DNA from: Meiothermus sp.
Lineage (GTDB): Bacteria > Deinococcota > Deinococci > Deinococcales > Thermaceae
Assembly (NCBI RefSeq): GCF_025056915.1
Contig: NZ_JANWVH010000004.1
Span: forward strand, 1-63,165
Reading direction: 5' to 3'
Length of the DNA: 63,165 nucleotides
A model generated the notes under the pieces. The model was not told the origin of the DNA, did not search any database, and saw only the letters and a list, made by a program, of their open reading frames with translations. Below, piece after piece: positions 40,110 through 49,288 of this stretch; within the stretch, counting starts at the first letter, position 1, and every line of letters starts with the position of its first letter. A program made the translations under genes and the position numbers.

Positions 40110-41030
40110 CTAAGCCCGTCCAATCAGGGCCAGGTACTCGGCAATCTCGCCAGGGTTGGTGAGGCTGCGGGCTTCCACCCCTTGCAGGGTGCGCCCGACC
40201 AGGCCGGTGAGCACCTTGCCCGAACCAAACTCGAGGTAAACCCTGACCCCTTTCTCCTTCAGATGCTGCAAAATTTCAACCCAGCGCACCGAATGGGTAA
40301 TCTGCTCCAGCAGCAGCTCCCGAATCATGGCAGGCCGGGCTTCGGGCTGGGCCAGCACATTCGAATAGACCGGAAACCGGGGTGGGTGCAGCTCTACTTG
40401 AGAAAGGTCGGCGTGTAAGCGTTCCCGTGCAGGCCGCATCAGCGAGGAGTGAAAGGGGGCCGAAACCGGCAGCGGAATCACCCTGGCTTTGTGGGCCTTC
40501 AGTGCCTCGGTGGCCTGGGCCACGCCCTCGGCGGTGCCAGAGATAACGGTCTGCTCGGGGGAGTTGTAGTTGGCAACCTCCACGCCGCTAATGCCGGCGG
40601 TTAGCTCCAAAATGGTTTGGGCTGGCACCTTGAGCACCGCCGCCATCGCCCCCACCCCCACCGGCACAGCCTCCTGCATGTACTCGCCGCGCTTGCGCAC
40701 CAGGCGCAGGCCATCTTCCAGGCTCAGGGTTCCGGCAGCCACGTGGGCCGTCCACTCGCCCAGGCTGTGGCCCGCTGCAAAATCGGGGGGGCTTCCGCCT
40801 GCTTCCAGATAGGCTTGAAAAGCCGCATAGCCCACGGCCAGCAGGGCGGGCTGCTGGTTGGCGGTCAGCCTGAGCTGGTCTTCGGGGCCTTCCCACATCA
40901 GCCGGAGCAGCCCCGGTAAGGCGGTCTCGGCCCGATCCAGGGCTTCCCGTGCGCTCCGGGAACCTTCATACAAAGCCCTGCCCATGCCCACTTCCTGCGA
41001 CCCCTGGCCGGGAAACAACGCTGCAATCAT
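40110..41030 (-). CDS. fabD: Malonyl-CoA:ACP transacylase FabD
   Basis: 306-aa enzyme that loads malonate onto ACP. It starts MIAALFPGQGSQEVGMG, with the oxyanion-hole Gln, and has the nucleophile in GHSLGEW (near residue 93) and the catalytic His in APFHSSLM (near 203). The ATG follows GGAGGT. Confidence 0.96.
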   Translation of the reverse strand: MIAALFPGQGSQEVGMGRALYEGSRSAREALDRAETALPGLLRLMWEGPEDQLRLTANQQPALLAVGYAAFQAYLEAGGSPPDFAAGHSLGEWTAHVAAGTLSLEDGLRLVRKRGEYMQEAVPVGVGAMAAVLKVPAQTILELTAGISGVEVANYNSPEQTVISGTAEGVAQATEALKAHKARVIPLPVSAPFHSSLMRPARERLHADLSQVELHPPRFPVYSNVLAQPEARPAMIRELLLEQITHSVRWVEILQHLKEKGVRVYLEFGSGKVLTGLVGRTLQGVEARSLTNPGEIAEYLALIGRA

Positions 41031-41111
41031 GGGTTACCTCCAGCACTCCAGTGCCGTGCGTATCGTACAGGTCTGCTCTGGTGTTTTTTCATTGGCTTTG
41101 GGCTTTCCGCT

Positions 41112-42089
41112 TCAATCCGGCTGCCACCAGGTCAGCACGCTGGCCGCCCAGGTCAGGCCTGCCCCAAAGGTCACGAACAGGATGTGGTCGCCATCGTGGA
41201 TTTTACCCGCATCCAGGGCCTCCTGAAGCGCGATGGGCATGGAGGCGGTTGACGTATTGCCGTAGCGGTCTACGTTAACCCACACCTGCTCTGGGGGTAA
41301 CTGCAAGCGCTCGCGGGCCGCCTCGATGATGCGGGCGTTGGCCTGGTGGGGGATCAGGTACTTGATGTCCTCGGGCCGGAGCCCCGCTTTTTCGATGGCC
41401 TCGAGGGTTGCGGTGTTCATCACCCGCACCGCGAACTTGAAGACCTCACGCCCGTTCATGTAGGCGTACTGCCCCATGGGGCTGCCGTCGGGTAGTTTGT
41501 CGGCAATGCAGCGGAGCATAAGCTCTTTGCCCCCCGAACCATCGGCCCCCAGCACAAACGACTTGAAGCCATAGCCTTCGGGTACCGGGCCTATCACGGC
41601 AGCCCCCGCCCCATCCCCAAAGAGCACAGCGGTCGAGCGGTCGGTGTAGTCGAGGATTTTGGAGAGGGTCTCGGAGCCGATGGTCAGCACCTTGCGGGCC
41701 AGGCCGCTTTGCACCATGGCGTGGGCCTGGGCAATGGCATAGCCCCAGCCGGGGCAACCCGCCAGGAGATCGTAGGCGCCCGCATTGAGGCCAAAGTGAT
41801 TTTGCACCAACGCTGCGGTGGCCGGGAACAGGGCATCGGGGGTGTTGGTGGCCACAATGACCAGGTCAACCCCCTCGAGCGCATGCCGCCCGTGTCGGCG
41901 GATCAGGTCTTCCACGGCCCGAAACGCCAGGTGCGAGGTGAACTCTCCTTCGGCAGCCAGCCTCCGCTCACGGATACCGGTGCGACTCACAATCCACTCG
42001 TCGGAGGTATCCAGAATCTTCTCGAAGTCGTGGTTGGTCATGACCCGCTCGGGGGCATAGGTGCCAAGGGCTAGGATACCGGCGTTCAA
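41112..42089 (-). CDS. fabH: 3-oxoacyl-ACP synthase III FabH
   Basis: 325-aa condensing enzyme that starts fatty acid synthesis from acyl-CoA and malonyl-ACP. The Cys-His-Asn triad is seen in LLAGCPGWGYA (near 112), IPHQANARII (near 246) and GNTSTASMP (near 276). The start is TTG at 42089, eight bases... behind an excellent GGAGGT Shine-Dalgarno sequence; no ATG or GTG fits. It heads the fabH-D-G-acpP run. The region 42090-42293 upstream holds no gene and should contain the promoter. Confidence 0.95.
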   Translation of the reverse strand: MNAGILALGTYAPERVMTNHDFEKILDTSDEWIVSRTGIRERRLAAEGEFTSHLAFRAVEDLIRRHGRHALEGVDLVIVATNTPDALFPATAALVQNHFGLNAGAYDLLAGCPGWGYAIAQAHAMVQSGLARKVLTIGSETLSKILDYTDRSTAVLFGDGAGAAVIGPVPEGYGFKSFVLGADGSGGKELMLRCIADKLPDGSPMGQYAYMNGREVFKFAVRVMNTATLEAIEKAGLRPEDIKYLIPHQANARIIEAARERLQLPPEQVWVNVDRYGNTSTASMPIALQEALDAGKIHDGDHILFVTFGAGLTWAASVLTWWQPD

Positions 42090-42293
42090 CGTAACCTCCT
42101 AAAACTGCCCGCAACAGGTGGGGCACTCCAACAAAGATAACACCCCCGCCCACTTTGGCGCCGGGAAGTGGCTTGAACCAAGTCCAGATGTTGGTCCACA
42201 GGGGCCGTTTCGAGCCGTTCGTCGGATATAGAGTCCGAGAAATGTCGCAAGACGCTTCAGCCTTTGGCCTGGGGCCCTGAGCTCCAGTAGAAC

Positions 42294-42330
42294 AAAAAAA
42301 ACCCAGACGGAGGCTTTTGCCCATCTGGGT
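42294..42330 (-). terminator. Terminator after rpmF
   Basis: On the minus strand ACCCAGATGGG and the opposing TCTGGGT form a stem followed by eight T. It separates rpmF from the fab genes, which in many bacteria are co-transcribed with it. Confidence 0.85.
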
Positions 42331-42347
42331 TGCATCAGGGTCAGGGG

Positions 42348-42539
42348 CTAGGCCTGGACTTCCAGAACCTTTTTCCCGGCGTAATAGCCACAGCTATCGC
42401 AAACGGTGTGGGGAGGCACCAGGGCTCCGCAGTTGGCGCACTTGATGAGCGTGGGGGCCGTCAGGGTGGAGACCGCCGCCCGGCGGATGTCCCGGCGGGA
42501 CTTGGATACTTTCTTCTTGGGTACTGGGTGCTTGGCCAT
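42348..42539 (-). CDS. rpmF: 50S ribosomal protein L32 (bL32)
   Basis: 63-aa basic protein starting MAKHPVPKKKVSKSRRDIRR. Two CXXC pairs (CANC and CDSC) form a zinc ribbon, so this is the zinc-binding form. It has its own terminator 18 bases downstream. plsX, which often follows rpmF, is absent here. Confidence 0.96.
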   Translation of the reverse strand: MAKHPVPKKKVSKSRRDIRRAAVSTLTAPTLIKCANCGALVPPHTVCDSCGYYAGKKVLEVQA

Positions 42540-42625
42540 CTCAGGTCACTTCCTTTGGGAATACCAACCCGCAAGGGTTGCTTCCGGCAAACCGCTCTCC
42601 AATCTACAGGCTGAAGCGCAAAAGG

Positions 42626-43387
42626 TCAACCCAGAAGCTCCACCCGGTCTCCCTGCTTGAGGCCGAGCTGTTCTTGGGCATTGCCCAGGTGAACCGCCAC
42701 CTCGAGCAACCCGGCGCTCCCCACATAGGCCAGGGCGCTGCCAACCGGCACCTCGGCATAATGGGAGGCCGCCGGAATGTGGTGGTAGCGGATTCGTACC
42801 GCCTTGCCCCGAATTTGAGCGGGCGTGGCCAACAAGGTGGTGATGGCATTGCCAAAACGGTCAAAGGTGAGAATTTCGCCCAGGGTGCCAAAGTTCAGCT
42901 GGATGGGCAGGCGCACGAGCGCCTGTACCGGAAGTTCGGGGCCAAACCGGGGTGGCTCCACCCCCGCCGCCAGATGGGCGGCCACCGGCCCAAACACATC
43001 CCGCCCGTGAAAGGTGGCCGACTTGCGGGGCAGGTGGTAGGCCGGGTTCTCGAGCAGGTAGGCTTTCCGCGGGGGGTCTTGCAGGTAGGCCAGGGTCAGA
43101 AGCCCGTTGTCTGGGGCCACATAGCAAAGCCGCTCCCCAACGACCAGCACCGCCTTTCGGCTCGAGCCCACCCCAGGGTCCACCACCGCCAGCACCACCG
43201 AGTGCCGGGGCAGATAGGGCACCGACTCGTACAGGATGTAGCTGGCCCGGTTCAGGTCGCCGGGGGGCAGGTTGTGGGCCAGGTCGTGCACAACGACACC
43301 AGGAGCCGTTTGCCGCATGACCACCTTGACCACCGCAGCGTAGGGGTCGGCCAGACCAAAATCGGAGAGAAAGAAAATTTCCCGCAT
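42626..43387 (-). CDS. S-adenosyl-L-methionine hydroxide adenosyltransferase (DUF62 family)
   Basis: 253-aa enzyme of the family that hydrolyses SAM to adenosine and methionine using a conserved Asp/Arg/His set. Visible motifs are LSDFGLADPYAAVVK at the N-terminus, VVDPGVGSSRKAV (near 68-80), YVAPDNGLL (near 89-97) and FHGRDVFGPVAAHLA (near 126-140). A C-terminal beta domain follows from about 160. Length and motif order are normal. Confidence 0.9.
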   Translation of the reverse strand: MREIFFLSDFGLADPYAAVVKVVMRQTAPGVVVHDLAHNLPPGDLNRASYILYESVPYLPRHSVVLAVVDPGVGSSRKAVLVVGERLCYVAPDNGLLTLAYLQDPPRKAYLLENPAYHLPRKSATFHGRDVFGPVAAHLAAGVEPPRFGPELPVQALVRLPIQLNFGTLGEILTFDRFGNAITTLLATPAQIRGKAVRIRYHHIPAASHYAEVPVGSALAYVGSAGLLEVAVHLGNAQEQLGLKQGDRVELLG

Positions 43388-43523
43388 CTACCCGCAGTCT
43401 ATCCAAAAAAGCATCGCAGGTCGCGGGCCGGTCGGCCATTGACCATAAACGACCGGCTACAAACCACTCCAAACAGATCTCGCAGATCGCATACCAGAGA
43501 TGCTATGAGCCCTGGGCCCCACC

Positions 43524-45020
43524 TCAACTGCCCAACAGCGTGCGCGTCAGGGGCAATTCGGCAATCAAAGCCAGCACCAGCCCGGCCAGCACCCAGGCCG
43601 TAGCCCCGGCCAAAGCCCCCTTAGTACGCAGATATAGCCAGCCCAAAAACACACTGGCCATCAGGAAAAAGACCGTAGGGCCGGGAATGGCCAGGGCGAA
43701 CAGCACCGGAATCATGAAGGCGCTCAGCTCTTTGTAGCGCTCCTTGAAGACCGGATACCCCACCCCGCGAAGCACCAGTTCCAGCAAGGCCAGCCCGAAA
43801 AAGATGGGATACATGGTGCCCAGTCCGCTCAGTCCCAGGGGTTTGGCAATGTAGGCATACACAGCCAGCAAAGCCAGCAAGACCAGCCCTGCCCAGGTGC
43901 CCTCCACCCAGCTCGAGCGCGGCCCCAAAGCGTTCTGCATTCCTTCACGACCGACATTGTAATAGGCCACCAGCAGCGCAAAAGCCCCCAGCAAGAAGTA
44001 AAACACCGGGCGCACCACCTGGCCCTGAAAGGGGGTGAACAGCGCCAGCAGGTTCTGATAGAGAAGCTGGCCAATGCCCACGGCGGCCAGCCCAGCCAGC
44101 ATCAGCGCCAGCAGCATCCAAAGATGGATGGAACCAGGTCCAAAGCGCCGCTCGTTCCCCATCTCCACCGTACGCATGGGCTCGATCCGGCTCTCCCCAT
44201 AAAGCACCAGCCCCAGGTAGATCAAAAACACCACCAGCCAGGGCCAGACCTTACCCAGCAGGCTGCTGGGCAGACTCATCCTCGAGGACAGCTGCCGCAA
44301 GACCAGCGAGCCCTTGTCGAACTCGCCCAGCCCGTAGTAGACCATTGCGAGCAGGCCCAGGGTGCGGGTGTAATCGCCCTCGAGGGGGCCCAGCCGGGGC
44401 AACACCTCCTCGAGGGCCTCTGCTGCTCGGCGGGTGTCGCCCGATAGCCATATCAAACGGGCCCTGGCCAGCTGCTCCTTGGGGCTGCTCCCCAGCAAAT
44501 CCAGGGCCTCTTGAGGGCGGCCCAACCGTTCCGCCAGCCGGGCTGCGCCCAGCCGGGCTTCCTCAGAAGCAGTCACCCGGCGGAAGGTCGCATAGGCCTC
44601 TTCGTAACGACCCAGGGCTTCGTTGATCTGGGCCCGCAGCAAGACCGCCTCCGTGTTGAGCCCCCCGGGCAAGCGGGCCAGGGCATCCGCCGGACGGCCC
44701 TGCAAAAGCAGAAAACGCGCATCCAGCAGGGCCACCTCGGGGTCTTGCGGACTGAGCCGGGTCATCTGCTGAAGGAAGGGCTGGGCCGCAGCGGGATTGT
44801 TTTCCTCCAGGTATATCCGCCCGAGCAGCTTAATGCTGGGCAGGTGGTTGGGGTCGGCGACCAGCGCAAGCTGGCAGGTGGCCCGGGCGCTGTCCCGTAC
44901 TCCCTGGTCGTAGAGGGCCTTGCACTGCGTATAGTAGCCTTCCGCGCCCAGCTGAGCTGAGGCCGTAAACGCAAACAGGGCGATTCCAACAGCAAAAGGA
45001 ACCGCTCGTAACGTTATCAT
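43524..45020 (-). CDS. TPR protein fused to a degenerate CPBP-like membrane domain
   Basis: 498 aa. A signal peptide (about 1-22) is followed by several TPR repeats (about 25-240) and about eight membrane helices. The last part (about 400-490) resembles CPBP/Abi intramembrane proteases in helix pattern, but the motif EExxxR reads L-E-L-V-L-R and the two catalytic histidine motifs are missing. TACACT lies six bases before the ATG at 45020. Divergent from another secreted TPR protein. The CPBP relationship is an inference from pattern. Confidence 0.7.
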   Translation of the reverse strand: MITLRAVPFAVGIALFAFTASAQLGAEGYYTQCKALYDQGVRDSARATCQLALVADPNHLPSIKLLGRIYLEENNPAAAQPFLQQMTRLSPQDPEVALLDARFLLLQGRPADALARLPGGLNTEAVLLRAQINEALGRYEEAYATFRRVTASEEARLGAARLAERLGRPQEALDLLGSSPKEQLARARLIWLSGDTRRAAEALEEVLPRLGPLEGDYTRTLGLLAMVYYGLGEFDKGSLVLRQLSSRMSLPSSLLGKVWPWLVVFLIYLGLVLYGESRIEPMRTVEMGNERRFGPGSIHLWMLLALMLAGLAAVGIGQLLYQNLLALFTPFQGQVVRPVFYFLLGAFALLVAYYNVGREGMQNALGPRSSWVEGTWAGLVLLALLAVYAYIAKPLGLSGLGTMYPIFFGLALLELVLRGVGYPVFKERYKELSAFMIPVLFALAIPGPTVFFLMASVFLGWLYLRTKGALAGATAWVLAGLVLALIAELPLTRTLLGS

Positions 45021-45134
45021 GGGGGTAGTGTAACACGCCAGCTTAAATTTCCTGCCCGTAGATGCACATCCTGTACAATCCATGCCGTACAGAGGTCTGC
45101 TCACAAGCCCCATAGTGACCTCAGGAGGAACGGT

Positions 45135-45824
45135 ATGAAGAGTCTGGTGCTATCGCTCGTACTGCTGCTGCCTCTGGGCCTGGCCCAAAGCGCAACGGCG
45201 GTGGAAAAGCTGGTGGATGAGGGCAAGTTCCAGGAAGCCTACGAAGCAGGCTTGCGCCTGGGCAATGCGGAAGGTTTCATTCTGGCGGCCAAAGCAGCCA
45301 GCTATTTTGCAGGGTATCAGGCCAGGGAAAGCGAAAAAGCCGACTGGTTTGGCCGGGCCGAAGCCGCCGCCCGCCGGGCCATTCAAGCCGATGGCGACAA
45401 CCCCGACGCCTATTTCGAACTGGCCCGCGCCCAGGGCCGCCTTTCCCAGTATCGGGGCATACTGGAAAGCCTGGGGCTGGCCAGCGGAATCAAGGAAAAC
45501 CTGGACAAAACCCTCCGGCTGAACCCCCGGCACGCCGGAGCCAAAGTTGCGCTGGCCCTGTGGCATCACTCGCTCATCTCCAAAAATGTGGGCTGGCTGT
45601 ATGGGGCCAACGGCAACCTGATTATGCCGCTATTCAACGAGGCCATTCAGCTCGAGCCCCAGACCATCATCCACAAGGTCGAGCTGGCCGGGGTACTGGC
45701 CGCCCAGGGCAAAAAAGACGATGCCCGCAAGCAGTACGAGGCCGCTCTGGCCATTGCCCCCAAAACCGCCGCCGACCGCTTTGACCAGGAGCGGGCCCGC
45801 CGCGAAATGGCCGCTCTTCGCTAA
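45135..45824 (+). CDS. Secreted TPR protein
   Basis: 229 aa with a signal peptide (MKSLVLSLVLLLPLGLAQS) followed by TPR-like helical repeats. These include a conserved block with NPDAYFELARAQGRLSQYRG and LNPRHAGAKVALALWHHSLI. The ATG has a perfect AGGAGG nine bases upstream, and a TACAAT -10 box lies at 45074-45079. It is divergent from the TPR/CPBP-like gene. Likely periplasmic; partner proteins unknown. Confidence 0.8.
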   Translation: MKSLVLSLVLLLPLGLAQSATAVEKLVDEGKFQEAYEAGLRLGNAEGFILAAKAASYFAGYQARESEKADWFGRAEAAARRAIQADGDNPDAYFELARAQGRLSQYRGILESLGLASGIKENLDKTLRLNPRHAGAKVALALWHHSLISKNVGWLYGANGNLIMPLFNEAIQLEPQTIIHKVELAGVLAAQGKKDDARKQYEAALAIAPKTAADRFDQERARREMAALR

Positions 45825-45977
45825 GCCAGGCCCCATACCCCCGGCTACCGCAAAAGCGCAGGGGGCCTCACCAAAAGTAAAGAGCCGGGGCGATGCGATT
45901 TCACCGGGGGAAAGGGCTGGCGTCGTCGGTTGGCCGTCTCGAGGCCAAAAGCTTCACCCGCGCAGCAAGGGTCATCT

Positions 45978-46135
45978 TAGAGCGCTCTTCAAGCCATTCG
46001 AGTTCGAGAAAGCCTGGTTCTGAACAGAACAGTGGCCGCCGGGAAACTCGAACACATGCGTCTCGGCCCAGACCCAACGCAGACACTTGTCCCTTCTCGT
46101 TTTCGTGGTCGGCCACGTCTGTGAAGAGCGCGATA
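45978..46135 (+). repeat. MITE-like interspersed repeat, copy 6
   Basis: 158-bp copy with TA on both sides. The left end is GAGCGCTCTTCA and the right end TGTGAAGAGCGCGATA. It is the long form. The rest of the gap 45825-46386 holds no gene apart from a TACAAT -10 box near 46330 ahead of the NYN gene. Confidence 0.93.
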
Positions 46136-46386
46136 ATCCAGAGCGAAACTCCGCCCATCCCAGCGAGGTATTCGCCGACGAAGAACACGAATGCCACACG
46201 CGGCAGGTCAACCATGCCAGCCGGGGCCTTGCTGGGCCCGGAATGCCCGTTTTGAGCGGGTTTATTTGGGCCGCTGGCTGGGTTTGATGCAAGGCGGCCT
46301 GGCCACCTCCCCTGGCATGGCGGTCTGGTACAATTGCAGTGGGCTTGGCCCAGCTTTTGCAGATTCTCTTTTCAAAAGGAGCTTTG

Positions 46387-46962
46387 ATGAACGACCCTTT
46401 TGGCCGTGTACCTGGCTGGAGCCCGAATCAGCGTGTGGGCCTGTTTGTGGACACCCAAAACCTCTACCACTCCGCCCGCGACTACTATGGGCAGAACGTC
46501 AACTTCGAGAGCCTGATGCGTTTTGCCATCGGCAACCGCCAACTGGTGCGGGCTACGGCCTACGTAGTCGAACGCGAAAACGACACCTCGGCCTGGCCCT
46601 TCATCTACAAGCTTTCCACCATCGGCTTTCGGGTGCGCCGCATGAACCTGACCCTCAAGGAAACCACCGACGAGGGCCGGCCCATCTACGAAGGCAACTG
46701 GGATATGGGCATCGCCGCCGACATGGTGCGCCTCATGCACACCCTGGATGTGGTGGTGCTGGGCAGCGGCGACGGCGACTTTGTGGACATTGTGGAAGTG
46801 CTGATGGAGCGGGGCATCCGGGTCGAGGTGATTGCCTTCAAGGAGACCACCTCGCAAAAGCTGATTGATGCGGTAGACCGCTTTATTCACCTGCCCGAAA
46901 TCGAGAACGCCTTTGTGCCCAGCAAGGAGCGGGAGCGAACGTTGATTCCGAAAGCCGAGTAG
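46387..46962 (+). CDS. NYN domain (LabA/DUF88) protein
   Basis: 191-aa protein with a PIN-like nuclease fold. Acidic metal-binding residues are seen in VGLFVDTQNLYHSARDYYG (Asp near 22) and VVVLGSGDGDFVDIVEVL (Asp pair near 127-130). The family includes RNases and LabA. The ATG follows AAGGAG with a 5-base gap. It is followed after 8 bases by a membrane coiled-coil gene and then queA, so it may lie in an operon with tRNA modification. RNase activity is inferred. Confidence 0.87.
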   Translation: MNDPFGRVPGWSPNQRVGLFVDTQNLYHSARDYYGQNVNFESLMRFAIGNRQLVRATAYVVERENDTSAWPFIYKLSTIGFRVRRMNLTLKETTDEGRPIYEGNWDMGIAADMVRLMHTLDVVVLGSGDGDFVDIVEVLMERGIRVEVIAFKETTSQKLIDAVDRFIHLPEIENAFVPSKERERTLIPKAE

Positions 46963-46970
46963 TTTTTTGT

Positions 46971-47453
46971 ATGAACATTGAGCTGGCAGCTCTTCTAATT
47001 TCGGTTCTTGCTCTCCTCTTTTCCCTGTGGAGCTGGCGAAAGGGTTTTGACGCTCAAAATAGTGGGAATCGAATTCAGGAGAAACTCGCTTCGCTTCAAG
47101 CGCGATTGGTTAACCTGGAGGAAACCAAGTATCAACAGCAACGTGCTGAAGCCCTGAAAGCTCGAGTGGTCGTCGAGGTGGTTAGGGAGCCTCCCAATGG
47201 GTACACAATTTTGCTCAGAAACACTGGTTCATCTGCCGCAAGAAACCTCCAAGTGCATTTAGACGATAAGCCTTACAATCAACATCCGCACATAGGGAAT
47301 CAAAATTTGCCGAGCCTGCTTAATGCAAATAGCACAGCATCCATTAAGTATTTTGACGCATTTGACTTCGCTCCGCCCAGGACAATCCGCGTAACCTGGG
47401 TCAATGAAAACGGCGAGCAAGACGTTTACGAAGCCGCACTGCAAATCCCATGA
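46971..47453 (+). CDS. Small membrane coiled-coil protein of unknown function
   Basis: 160 aa. One N-terminal membrane helix (about 3-21) is followed by a coiled coil (about 30-65) and a beta-rich C-terminal domain (about 68-158, with VVVEVVREPPNGYTILLRN). The DNA is clearly more AT-rich than both neighbours. The start follows NYN by 8 bases, and its stop overlaps the queA start (ATGA). I do not recognise the family. Confidence 0.7.
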   Translation: MNIELAALLISVLALLFSLWSWRKGFDAQNSGNRIQEKLASLQARLVNLEETKYQQQRAEALKARVVVEVVREPPNGYTILLRNTGSSAARNLQVHLDDKPYNQHPHIGNQNLPSLLNANSTASIKYFDAFDFAPPRTIRVTWVNENGEQDVYEAALQIP

Positions 47454-48463
47454 CCCTCGAGGACTTCGACTACCACCTACCCCCCGAACTCATCGCCCAG
47501 AGCGGCGCAGAGCCCCGCGACGCCTCGCGTTTGATGGTGGTTCACCGTGGCAGCGGCCAGATAGAGCACCGGGTTTTCCGCGACCTGCCCGACTACCTGC
47601 GGGCAGGTGATGTTCTGGTTCTGAACGAGAGCAAGGTGATTCCGGCCCGAACCTTTGCCACCAACCCCCACGGAACATTGCTCGAGGTCTTGCTGGTGCG
47701 GGAGCTGAAAACAGGGCCCAACCCCTTGTGGGAGGCCATGCTCAAGCCCGCGCGGCGAGCCAAAGTGGGGTCGGTGCTGACCTTTGCCGATGGCCTGCAG
47801 GCCAGGGTGGAAGCCGTGGAAGAAGATGGCACCCGGCTGCTGCGCTTTGGGGGGAGTGTGTGGGAACACCTGGAAAACATCGGCAAGACCCCCCTTCCCC
47901 CTTACATTCACGCCGCAGTAGACCCCGCCCGCTACCAGACCGTTTATGCCAAAACCCCCGGCTCGGTGGCCGCGCCGACCGCCGGGCTGCACTTCACGCC
48001 GGAACTCCTGGAGAGGATTCGAAGCCTGGGGGTGGAAGTCTGCTACATCACGCTGCACGTGGGGCCCGGCACCTTCAAGCCGGTGCAGGGCGACCCCGAA
48101 AGGCACCACATGCACCTGGAACCCTTCGAGGTTTCCCTGCAAACCGCCCAGGCCATCAACAATGCCAAAGCCGAGGGGCGACGTATTGTGGCCGTAGGGA
48201 CGACGGTGGTACGAACCCTCGAGACCGCCTGGAACGGTACGCAAGTTGGCGCCGGCGCAGGCGAGACCCAGCTTTTCATCCGTCCGGGCTTTCAGTACCG
48301 GGTGGTGGATGCCCTCATCACCAACTTCCACCTGCCCAAGTCCACCCTGCTGATGCTGGTCTCGGCCTTTATGGGGCACGAACTCATGCGACGGGCCTAC
48401 CAGACCGCTGTCGCGGAGCGCTACCGGTTTTATAGCCTGGGAGACGCGATGTTGATTCTGTAG
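47450..48463 (+). CDS. queA: tRNA ribosyltransferase-isomerase QueA
   Basis: 337-aa enzyme that transfers the ribosyl part of SAM to preQ1 in tRNA, forming epoxyqueuosine. It starts MTLEDFDYHLPPELIAQ and shows AAPTAGLHFTPELL (near 174-187), THVGPGTF-like HVGPGTFKPV, and TNFHLPKSTLLMLVSAF (near 287-303), all QueA hallmarks. The length is normal. The start overlaps the upstream stop codon. Confidence 0.96.
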   Translation: MTLEDFDYHLPPELIAQSGAEPRDASRLMVVHRGSGQIEHRVFRDLPDYLRAGDVLVLNESKVIPARTFATNPHGTLLEVLLVRELKTGPNPLWEAMLKPARRAKVGSVLTFADGLQARVEAVEEDGTRLLRFGGSVWEHLENIGKTPLPPYIHAAVDPARYQTVYAKTPGSVAAPTAGLHFTPELLERIRSLGVEVCYITLHVGPGTFKPVQGDPERHHMHLEPFEVSLQTAQAINNAKAEGRRIVAVGTTVVRTLETAWNGTQVGAGAGETQLFIRPGFQYRVVDALITNFHLPKSTLLMLVSAFMGHELMRRAYQTAVAERYRFYSLGDAMLIL

Positions 48464-48565
48464 GGGGCCGGGATAAGGGCCCAGGGTTCAGGGTTGCGGG
48501 GATTTACAAACCGTTTACGACGCAGGTCAGTCCAGTTCTCGCAGCCCGCATCCCCCGAGCTCAAA

Positions 48566-49114
48566 CTAGGCTTCGACAGGCTCGAGCTTGGCTTCTCGAA
48601 CAATGATTTGCGCCGGGTTGCCAACAGCGGTAGCGCCCGGAGGTACCGGTTTGGTCACCACCGCCCCGGCCCCCACCTTGGCCCCATCCCCCACCGTGAT
48701 AGGCCCCAAGACCACCGCATGTGCGCCCAGCAAAACCCGGTTGCCAATGGTGGGGTGACGCTTGTCACGGCTGAAGCCGGTGCCCCCCAAGGTCACGCCG
48801 TGGTACATCATCACATCGTCGCCCACCTCGGCGGTCTCGCCGATCACGATCCCCATCCCATGGTCAATCACCACCCGGCGGCCAATCCGGGCGCCGGGGT
48901 GAATCTCGACCCCCGTGAGCATGCGGGTTAGGTGGGCCAGAACGCGGGCTAGAAATTTGAAATTGGCCTTCCAGAGCCGGTGGTTGAGCCGGTGCATCCA
49001 CAAAGCGTGCATGCCGGGGCTAAAGAGAATGGCCTCCAGCGCACCCCGGGCCGCCGGGTCTCGCTCGAGCACCGCCTGCACATCTTCCTTAAACCGTTCG
49101 ACCAGACGTCTCAT
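48566..49114 (-). CDS. cysE: Serine O-acetyltransferase
   Basis: 182-aa enzyme that acetylates serine in the first step of cysteine synthesis. The N-terminal helical part (about 1-60) is short, as in the compact bacterial form. The left-handed beta-helix follows, with hexapeptide repeats and the catalytic loop GVTLGGTGFSRDKRHPTIG. Monocistronic. The regions 48464-48565 and 49115-49288 hold no gene. Confidence 0.95.
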   Translation of the reverse strand: MRRLVERFKEDVQAVLERDPAARGALEAILFSPGMHALWMHRLNHRLWKANFKFLARVLAHLTRMLTGVEIHPGARIGRRVVIDHGMGIVIGETAEVGDDVMMYHGVTLGGTGFSRDKRHPTIGNRVLLGAHAVVLGPITVGDGAKVGAGAVVTKPVPPGATAVGNPAQIIVREAKLEPVEA

Positions 49115-49288
49115 CCCTCAGCCCTGGCTGGGTCAGCCAGCCTGCCCTCCAACGCTACCAGCGTAGCCTGCCGGTTCGGCAGAAGCTGTGAGCGTGCTGC
49201 CTATTGCAGATACCTTCAGGCCCAATAAGCTTCGCACCGGTACACCCCGCATGGTCAGGACGGCTGAAACAGGCGTTCGTGCCCACCG

